Of a stretch of DNA of 64,000 nt, positions 57,353-64,000 are shown in pieces. Numbering within the stretch: position 1 is the first letter of the stretch; every line of letters begins with the position of its first letter. The notes below the pieces were generated by a model. The model ran no database searches, had not been told where the DNA came from, and saw only the letters and a program-made list of their open reading frames with translations. Source of the DNA: Kluyveromyces lactis (Eukaryota; Ascomycota; Saccharomycetes; Saccharomycetales; Saccharomycetaceae); contig NC_006042.1 in assembly GCF_000002515.2 (NCBI RefSeq), positions 2,480,001 through 2,544,000 on the forward strand, in the 5' to 3' direction. The position numbers and the translations under genes are program-made.

Positions 57353-58891
57353 TCACTGTAGTGGTTCGCTACTCGTACTCAATCTGTTCAAATGCAAATA
57401 GACATCTGTTCCAAAACCTTCCATGGACATCAGTTTTAGATCACCACCAAAGTAACGCGCATATAGTCTGCTTAAGGCTAGCCCGTAGCCATAACCAGCC
57501 ATAGGTATTCTAAAGTTCTGGCTCATTTCTTCATCCATCAATCCAATTTGCTCATTTTCAGGCATAGTTGTGTAGAGATATGTCCATACTAACGGCAAGT
57601 TCGACCTTGCTATACCGCCACCTTCATCTGAAATCTTTACAGTCAAGTCTTCCGTACCCTCTGTTATGATAACTTTAACGTCCGGGAACTTCAAGTCATA
57701 CTTATCCACAGATGGATTTTTTTCGATAGTCTTTTCGACAGTGGCTCTTAGCGCATTCTTTAAAGTTTCAAATAGCATATGAATCAAGTGGCCAGGTACA
57801 TACATGAATTCAATATCAGGAGATTCGTTGGGGCATCCAGACTTTTCTTCGGTTGAAGGCCGGTAGTCCAACGGGAAAGTTAATAATTGAACTTTTGGAG
57901 CTTCATATAATCCGTAATGTTCGGCGCAAATGTGCCGCGCATTGTCAATTGCTGTCTTGGAAAGTTGAGTGATATTGGTTTTAGTACAAATTATTCCAAC
58001 CCAGTCCTCATCATCTTCGTCAAATGGACCTTCTGCAGGCTGTCTTGCCGATTCTAATAGAGCCAATTGTTGCCCAATCAGCATTCTAATCCCAATTCTC
58101 GAGAGGTAAAATCTATCCAGGAAACTTTGAATGGAATCATCGACAACATTCTGTTGATGAGTTTTTTTCCACTTAAGAACACCCTTAGCTAAAGTTATTA
58201 CGGTAGCGTCATGACGTTCTTTGATATTTTGTAACACATTGTAGAAATTCCTATTGAAAAGAAGAAGGTCTGCAGGCCAGAATTGATAGAAGTCCTGAGA
58301 TTTGTTCCAACCAGATACAGTCGAAGACGGCAAAGGGGAGAAATATTTCTGCGGAAGAGGTACTTTACCGCCTGACTTATTATGTTGTGAGTGATGGTTT
58401 GACGATGGGCCTGGAATTTTCATCACGATGCCATCATCGATGAATTTTTTATGCTTGCAGTATAAATGATTGGATGAACCTTTACTCTGTTCCATTGATT
58501 TTATTTCTTCTTGTGTAAATAGAAGACGTATCAAGTGGTCTACATTTGCGCTATTGGATCCATAAAATAGCGACTGAAAGATCGCACCGTGCTTCTGAGA
58601 TTCGTCATGGCTAAAATTGTAAAGATCCTGGAACGATTGAGTATACCAATCCCTAACGGTGATGACTTCTTCAACTTTATTTAATCCTCTGGGAAGAGAC
58701 TCCAATTCTTTGATCCTATGTGCCAACCGTACAGGCAGTTCATTTAGTAAAAAGCAAGAAGCCTTGAACATTAAACCTGGGGTTGGATGAGACCCAAATT
58801 GACACATTTGACGCAAGGACACCGCTGTTTGCGGTGTCTCCGAGTATTGCCATATTTTGGTCAAAAGAGAACTCGGAAATTTCACAGCCAT
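57353..58891 (-). CDS. PKP2: Mitochondrial pyruvate dehydrogenase kinase, Pkp2-like
   Basis: A 512-residue kinase of the PDK/BCKDK family, which phosphorylates the E1-alpha subunit of pyruvate dehydrogenase. The N-terminal four-helix domain spans about residues 15-270, with a fungal insert around 140-190. The GHKL ATP-binding domain follows: ALRATVEKTIEKN (N box near residue 380), ISDEGGGIARSNLP (G1, near 420), GYGYGLALSRLYARYFGG (G2) and EGFGTDVYLHL. Length and the N-terminal IWQYSETP segment favour Pkp2 (491) over the shorter Pkp1 (394). The first residues are basic/Ser-rich and could be a short targeting signal. In S. cerevisiae PKP2 is on another chromosome (YGL059W). Confidence 0.9.
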   Translation of the reverse strand: MAVKFPSSLLTKIWQYSETPQTAVSLRQMCQFGSHPTPGLMFKASCFLLNELPVRLAHRIKELESLPRGLNKVEEVITVRDWYTQSFQDLYNFSHDESQKHGAIFQSLFYGSNSANVDHLIRLLFTQEEIKSMEQSKGSSNHLYCKHKKFIDDGIVMKIPGPSSNHHSQHNKSGGKVPLPQKYFSPLPSSTVSGWNKSQDFYQFWPADLLLFNRNFYNVLQNIKERHDATVITLAKGVLKWKKTHQQNVVDDSIQSFLDRFYLSRIGIRMLIGQQLALLESARQPAEGPFDEDDEDWVGIICTKTNITQLSKTAIDNARHICAEHYGLYEAPKVQLLTFPLDYRPSTEEKSGCPNESPDIEFMYVPGHLIHMLFETLKNALRATVEKTIEKNPSVDKYDLKFPDVKVIITEGTEDLTVKISDEGGGIARSNLPLVWTYLYTTMPENEQIGLMDEEMSQNFRIPMAGYGYGLALSRLYARYFGGDLKLMSMEGFGTDVYLHLNRLSTSSEPLQ

Positions 58892-59960
58892 TCTGCTTTA
58901 TCGGTTCCTGTATTTTAACCCAAGAATTTCAGAAATAAATAGAGATGAAAAAGAATAGTTCCTGCCTATTTGAGATCACCTATTTCAACTAGTATATTGT
59001 TCGAGAGAAAGTGAAGTGATTAAACCCTCTACTCAATGGTGAAAATCAAGAGAACTTGAATGATTCTTATCGAAAATTCAAACAATCCAAATATTTTATC
59101 CACTGCACATGAAACTAAAGAGACGCAATCATATACCACAGTAAGCTCAGTAACCTTGTCTGCAGATTGTCTGAACTTTTGGCTTGCAGAACAAAGAATA
59201 CGAAATCAAATAATTCATAGCTTTAAGTACTCGAATGATGAAAAGAAAATACAAACAAAAAAAAATCATCATAATAAATAGCGAATTAAACTAATTTAAA
59301 CCTGGAGAAACAGCAATCTCAGCATATTGTTAATTTTCAATTTTAGTAATTCGATGAACTACTTTCCCTAGTTGTTTTTATGCAGTGCTCCCTAAGCGAT
59401 CGATTTTTTTCACTGATGTTCGTGATAGAAGTTTTCAAATGAACCTGTAGCCTTAACGGATGAATGGAAGTTATGAGGTTTGTGCGCTTTGAAAACCCTT
59501 TTAAGAAACTCATTCCTATACGAAACTTTCTCTATGCTTTTCTCTCACAGATTGCGAAAGAATCACGTCACGTGAATAACGATTCCTTCACAGAAGATTT
59601 TGGTGTACATTGCCAATTGGAATAGTTCACTGCAATGAATGTCATTTCGAGGTCTTGTGTTCGGAAAATATTGACACTGGTGCCTGTTAACTTGATCTGC
59701 TGGAAATGCTGATGCAACAATCGAAATTCTACTGTTTTTCCTCCTAACAAACCTTTTTCGTTCTTAAGTATTTTTTCTATTTACGTCAAACATCGAAAGT
59801 AACGCCAAAATTCTATGAGAATGGATTAGTTACTAGTTATAGAATTGTGTGGTTATGGCCAAAACAGAAACGGATTTATTCTTCATCGGAATAAGACAAG
59901 TAATCCTTTCAGATAGAACTTCAACGGTACTGTAACTAAGCATCAGAAGATGGAGCAGTA
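58892..59960. other. Divergent PKP2 / ERS1 promoter region
   Basis: About 1.07 kb. It has a GTCACGTGAA site at 59567-59576 and a three-codon upstream ORF abutting the ERS1 start. A 73-codon ATG frame (59060-59281) shows no family resemblance and ends in a Lys/His/Asn tail; I treat it as chance. No RNA gene seen. Confidence 0.5.
59568..59575. promoter_or_regulatory. Cbf1-type E-box upstream of ERS1
   Basis: TCACGTGA core about 385 bp before ERS1. Motif-based inference only. Confidence 0.35.
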
Positions 59961-59961
59961 A
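59950..59961 (+). promoter_or_regulatory. Three-codon upstream ORF overlapping the ERS1 start codon
   Basis: ATG GAG CAG TAA runs from 59950 to 59961, and its stop shares a base with the ERS1 ATG (TAATG at 59959-59963). If transcribed, initiation here would terminate exactly on the main start, a layout compatible with reinitiation or leaky scanning control. Confidence 0.5.
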
Positions 59962-60713
59962 TGGAAAGGGTGCTGGGAATAACATATGTCATTTGTTGGT
60001 CCGTTTCAGTGTATCCAGTGGTCTGGGCCAATTGGAAAAATGGGAATGCTAATGCTGTGTCATTTGATTATGTTGTCTTAAATACTGTCGGTTATTCATG
60101 CTTATTAGCATCCATGGTATTGCAGAAACTGTTCTGGGCTGAAGGTACTGATGAAACACTGATTGCCCCAGAAATTTCCGGATCAGATCTCATTTATTGC
60201 GGGCATGGTACCTTATTGTGCTTCGTTCTCTTATCACAATTTTTGTTAGGGAATAGACTATGGAATTTCTCACACACTACCAGAACGCATCCAAAGATGC
60301 ATACGGTGTACAAGAGGATGTTTTCCATCATAATGTTAGTTGTCTTGGTCATAACGATTATTTTCTTTACAGATATTTTAACAGTTGGTTTGTCAAATGC
60401 AACATTACTCTCTTATTGCAATAATTTATCACTTGTAAAGATCACAATGTCTCTGATAAAGCATCTTCCCCAGGTGAGGCACAACTTCCAAAGGAAGAGT
60501 ATGGCAGGATTTCCTATCCAATCGACTTGTATAGACGTCTTGGGGAGTGTATGTTCATTGAGTCAATTAGCTCTTCGTTTAGCTTCAAAACCGCAGGGAT
60601 TGACCCTGATGTCCTTTTTCACCAACTTCGGGAAGATTGGTATTGGATTGATCACACTTTTGTTTAATATTGTGTACGTCTCTCAATGGATTGTTTATAG
60701 TTTATCACCATAG
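59961..60713 (+). CDS. ERS1: Cystinosin-like lysosomal/vacuolar transporter Ers1
   Basis: A 250-residue seven-span protein of the cystinosin/PQ-loop family, thought to export cystine from the vacuole or endosome. First PQ-loop: SVSVYPVVWANWKNGNANAVSFDYV (shown by its core YPVVWANW, about residues 17-30). Second PQ-loop: KHLPQVRHNFQRKSMAGF (about residues 168-185), with the canonical Pro-Gln. S. cerevisiae Ers1 (YCR075C) has 260 residues and lies beside EGO2 and FUB1; here an LMBR1 gene and PKP2 intervene. The ATG overlaps the stop of a tiny upstream ORF. Confidence 0.93.
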   Translation: MERVLGITYVICWSVSVYPVVWANWKNGNANAVSFDYVVLNTVGYSCLLASMVLQKLFWAEGTDETLIAPEISGSDLIYCGHGTLLCFVLLSQFLLGNRLWNFSHTTRTHPKMHTVYKRMFSIIMLVVLVITIIFFTDILTVGLSNATLLSYCNNLSLVKITMSLIKHLPQVRHNFQRKSMAGFPIQSTCIDVLGSVCSLSQLALRLASKPQGLTLMSFFTNFGKIGIGLITLLFNIVYVSQWIVYSLSP

Positions 60714-61109
60714 ATTTCTTCAACTGCTTAGCTGAACTGAAATCCATACATACAAATTAGTGCTTGGTTAAAGTAGTTGGATGAAGTTAATATTAAATAT
60801 CATACATTTCTCAGAAGCTGGAGTTGTAAGAGAGTTGTAACCTTGCACCTTGTTCTTCTTTTAATATTTAGCGACTCAATGTGACTTCTGAGGAAATAAT
60901 AGTGAACTTTAAATGATTTTTTCAGGGTTGGCATAGAACAAAGGATTTCATTTCATAACAGTCCAAAAGCCTAGCTCTGAGTGGTATAATGAAATGCTAA
61001 GCTGTAAAATTAGACATTGGGTTGTTATAAACACTTTAAATGGTAGCTTTTATTATATATTTACAACATTTCCATTTAGCCAGCGGAAAGAATAACAAAA
61101 CCAGATATT
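60714..61109. other. Convergent ERS1 / SYG1 3' region
   Basis: About 400 bp of AT-rich sequence between convergent genes. Nothing further recognised. Confidence 0.5.
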
Positions 61110-63644
61110 CTAAACTTCGCTCTCTGCTTCAGATTCACTGTCGCTGATGGCAGCAGAGTTGACGCTAGCAGTTTCTATAGGTCTTTGGAAATCTGTGGCA
61201 TGTGCCCAAGGAATGATTTCAAATACAGAAGCTTTTCTATTGAGCTTAGGAACAGCACTTGTCGACCTTGGCCGCTGTTGTTGTGATTCTAGGTCCGACT
61301 TCATAACTGACAACATGGCGATGTTGTCCATGTTTTCAGCTGCTGCACTGTAATCTTCTTCCATATGTAATTCACTATCCTCAATTGTAGGGAATGGTAG
61401 TTGCCAGTTATCATCAGTGACTTTGAATAGATGTACATTTGCAACGTGCTCGTTTTCAACACGTAATATAACCCATACAAATCGCCTTAGAATCTCCAAA
61501 GTGGCCATTGCTAACGCAATCAAAGGGTGGCGCACATAATCTGTATTGTTTTTGACCATGTAAAAGACCCATTCGTATCTGACAACCACATCAAAGACCA
61601 TGATGAAATAGTATATGCACTTCTTTTTGCTGCTATATTTTCCAGATTTCCAATTCTTTTTGCCACATAAGTACAAGTCGTCCCTTAATAAAAAGTTCTT
61701 AGATTTCGTTTGCAGTAACGACCAATCCATAATTAAATCCCATATACTCGTCAAAGTCGAGTTCAAACATCCAAAGACGATTAATAGAACTTTGAATTTC
61801 TGCATTTGAGGCCAACTTTTATACCAGTATAACGACGCATTGAAGGAGATACCTAATAAATACTTGAAAGCGTTTAAGAGGTGAGGGAACCAATCATAGC
61901 TATCAAAGTATCTTCTCACACATTGAACAAATCTCCAATAACTAGGCAAACATGACAATATTCCGATCCACATCAATTTTTCATAACGACACTTATCCTC
62001 TTTGGAGTCATTAAAAGTTAAACACCCTAAAGTCGCAAATTGTGACATGGAATATGTCAGTGAACATACAATATCACCTAAGAAGAAATCACCGAACTGA
62101 ACCGGGAAGAATCCCGAAAATACCAAACGGATAAATGACGTGAAAATATACTTTCTTGATTGGAAAGTTTCATACCAATATGGCCATGGTTGTATTACTT
62201 GAAACTTCCAAAAGAATAGAGCAACAGCGATGCACAGCCACGTGATCATCCACGGCTCTAGCTTTTCGAGCATCAAACTACAAAATGCTAATATTGAACA
62301 TATGCACAGGAATGTTGTTGCATGGAAAAATTGAAGAGGAATGTGTGTCATCCCAAAATCATTGTTGAATAACACCGGTCCGTTTCGTGAATGAATCTCA
62401 CCAAACATAATGAACCTATAGTTGATTTTAACTTTATACCAAATAAAACAATCTATGATGAATAGCAATCCCATAAATGTGAGATAGTGGAAACTCGACC
62501 ATATGGGTAACAATGCTGATCTCACTTCATCAGAGGAATTCTTAGCCAATATGATGGTCATCAATATGACTAATGTTACAGAAATACCAAGTTGAGCACT
62601 TCCAAGGAACATCTGAAACATAGATGCGTTATTTCTGTGGATGGTTTGTTCATTAACAGAGTACTGTAAAGATAAATTCTTGATCCGCTCTAAGTTATGT
62701 TTTTTATCTTTTGAAGAGGAAGTTAAGGTCATGGTATACCATTTAATTGCAGTTTGTTCCCAGAAAGTCAAAGGATCCTTTTTCAAACGGTCAACATCGT
62801 TATCACTGCCAAGGAACAAGTTAACATTAATAACCTCTGCATGCTCAACATTATCCTTGATGAGTTTCAAATACTCATCGTATTGGCTGAACATAATGGA
62901 GTATTTTTTAGCATATGGCATGAAAGTCTTCAATTGATCTTGATGGAGAACTTTATCGAACTTCTTAACAATTTTCCGAAATCCATTAACGTTCAAATCT
63001 CTATAGTTTTTAAGCAATTGGAGGTATAAGTAGAAATCGAGAATCGCGTCAGAGAGCTGCTGCCTAATCTGAGATAAAGAGAGAGGAGAGGTTTCGGTTT
63101 GAAAAGTTTCCTGGCCCCTTGAAGCTCGTTTACGGTCCTTTTTAGCTAAAAGAGGGTCTCTATTCTTCCAAGAAACGGGCATAGATGGACATAAGTTGTG
63201 GGTCACTAACCACCGCTTGAGATCGTACCAGATTTTTTTTTTGACGGTATCCTTCAAGGCTATCGGACTAAAATTTGGGAATATCGATCCATACGAATCT
63301 GGGGCTCTCGACAAACTGGCGATACGGTACTCGTCCAGCGAATCTAATCTACTACGCTTATCTGCTTCCAGCACATACAAATGGATCTGCCTCTGCAATT
63401 TATGATATTTAGCTCTGTATTTAGAGAGTTGCCATTCATAAAACTCATCGCAGTTCTTCAACTGATCTCGCACAAGCCAATCATCAATGAATTCACGAAC
63501 AATAGTACGATCCATGGATCCAACATCTTGAACCTTTTTCAATTTTTGGAACTGCTTAATCTTTTTCTTACCGAGTTTATAGTTAACATACTTATCGCTC
63601 CATTCAGGAACTACAGACTCTCGGAGGTGCTCAGCAAATTTCAT
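61110..63644 (-). CDS. SYG1: SPX-EXS phosphate exporter-like protein Syg1
   Basis: An 844-residue XPR1/Syg1 family protein. The N-terminal SPX domain (about residues 1-255) starts MKFAEHLRESVVPEWSDKYVNY, and its inositol-pyrophosphate-binding Lys cluster is visible in VNGFRKIVKKFDK. Eight or so membrane spans (about 350-620) and the EXS domain (about 560-740) follow, including GILSCLPSYWRFVQCVRRYFDS and RRFVWVILRVENEHVANVHLFKV. The tail is acidic and retains IPWAHATDFQRP as in S. cerevisiae Syg1 (YIL047C, 902 residues). The family exports phosphate at the plasma membrane under control of inositol pyrophosphates. Confidence 0.96.
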   Translation of the reverse strand: MKFAEHLRESVVPEWSDKYVNYKLGKKKIKQFQKLKKVQDVGSMDRTIVREFIDDWLVRDQLKNCDEFYEWQLSKYRAKYHKLQRQIHLYVLEADKRSRLDSLDEYRIASLSRAPDSYGSIFPNFSPIALKDTVKKKIWYDLKRWLVTHNLCPSMPVSWKNRDPLLAKKDRKRASRGQETFQTETSPLSLSQIRQQLSDAILDFYLYLQLLKNYRDLNVNGFRKIVKKFDKVLHQDQLKTFMPYAKKYSIMFSQYDEYLKLIKDNVEHAEVINVNLFLGSDNDVDRLKKDPLTFWEQTAIKWYTMTLTSSSKDKKHNLERIKNLSLQYSVNEQTIHRNNASMFQMFLGSAQLGISVTLVILMTIILAKNSSDEVRSALLPIWSSFHYLTFMGLLFIIDCFIWYKVKINYRFIMFGEIHSRNGPVLFNNDFGMTHIPLQFFHATTFLCICSILAFCSLMLEKLEPWMITWLCIAVALFFWKFQVIQPWPYWYETFQSRKYIFTSFIRLVFSGFFPVQFGDFFLGDIVCSLTYSMSQFATLGCLTFNDSKEDKCRYEKLMWIGILSCLPSYWRFVQCVRRYFDSYDWFPHLLNAFKYLLGISFNASLYWYKSWPQMQKFKVLLIVFGCLNSTLTSIWDLIMDWSLLQTKSKNFLLRDDLYLCGKKNWKSGKYSSKKKCIYYFIMVFDVVVRYEWVFYMVKNNTDYVRHPLIALAMATLEILRRFVWVILRVENEHVANVHLFKVTDDNWQLPFPTIEDSELHMEEDYSAAAENMDNIAMLSVMKSDLESQQQRPRSTSAVPKLNRKASVFEIIPWAHATDFQRPIETASVNSAAISDSESEAESEV

Positions 63645-64000
63645 CTCTTTGCCGGATACCCAAGGGGAATTAGAAAATTAAACAGACTCTGGATTAAATC
63701 ACCTTCACCCTCTTGCCCTGATATTGTTGACTCACACTCCAACCATATTCCTTACACAAGAAGAGGTGTATGTGTCGAAATTTGGAAAGATACATGATGT
63801 GTGCCTTCAGCCAAGTAAATACCAACTATATCCCTTCATAAATCCTTTCCTTTCTTTATATGTCTTTTTGTTCGCATATATATTTTTCGCTCAAATCAAT
63901 GTCACATACTGAAAGCAAAGCACAAACATGATGCTGGTAGTCACGCGTATGCTGATTTAAGTGCGAATTTTTAGATGAGTCAAATAGAAGAGATCAATGG
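63645..64000. other. SYG1 promoter region to window edge
   Basis: About 356 bp upstream of SYG1 with AT-rich sequence. A 62-codon frame near 63724 begins at a non-ATG codon and is not supported. Confidence 0.4.

Noticed and set aside
59060-59281. 73-codon ATG frame upstream of ERS1
   Set aside because: Low-complexity end, no recognised motif, and located in a divergent promoter; likely chance.

Overview
The window looks like nuclear chromosomal DNA of a budding yeast (Saccharomycetaceae) that did not go through the whole-genome duplication. It is moderately AT-rich and gene-dense, with about 29 protein genes in 64 kb on both strands. None of the recognised genes needs an intron. Almost every gene is a recognisable ortholog of a Saccharomyces cerevisiae gene. 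Several proteins, CCS1 especially, look like those I remember from Kluyveromyces lactis, so K. lactis or a close relative is my best guess. I read that from memory and did not search.

Layout. (1) 1-16.5 kb: SUB1, MNR2, CCS1, a YKL063C-like gene, MSN2/4, an Elm1-like kinase, MIH1, IMP2 and RCH1. This interleaves genes that in S. cerevisiae lie on two sister tracks (chromosomes XI and XIII), as expected for a pre-duplication order. (2) 16.8-22.7 kb: the M16 protease gene SDD3 (YOL098C) and an AGP3-type amino acid permease. (3) 22.9-33.1 kb: AEP3, NCR1, TFC8 and CHL1, collinear with YPL005-YPL008. (4) 33.1-37.7 kb: a gene-poor island with a solo LTR that has matching 5-bp target duplications, an unrecognised multi-spanning membrane protein gene, and a minus-strand segment resembling the Sgf11 zinc finger. 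(5) 37.8-50.2 kb: CIP1, MRPS16, RRP12, TAF3, RET3 and RQC2, which is the YPL014-YPL009 block in inverted order. (6) 50.9-60.7 kb: PAT1, FUB1, EGO2, an LMBR1-family gene, PKP2 and ERS1, the YCR077-YCR075 block with two extra genes. (7) 61.1-63.6 kb: SYG1.

Most genes are housekeeping: transcription and stress response (SUB1, MSN2, TAF3, TFC8), metal, Ca and phosphate handling (MNR2, CCS1, RCH1, SYG1), mitochondrial functions (IMP2, AEP3, MRPS16, PKP2), RNA and ribosome biology (RRP12, RQC2, PAT1), trafficking and TORC1 (RET3, EGO2, ERS1, NCR1) and the cell cycle (MIH1, Elm1-like, CIP1, CHL1). Neighbours are not operons; each gene should have its own promoter. No tRNA gene, CRISPR array, centromere or complete transposon was seen.

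The most interesting area is the island at 33-37.8 kb, which coincides with an inversion breakpoint relative to S. cerevisiae.
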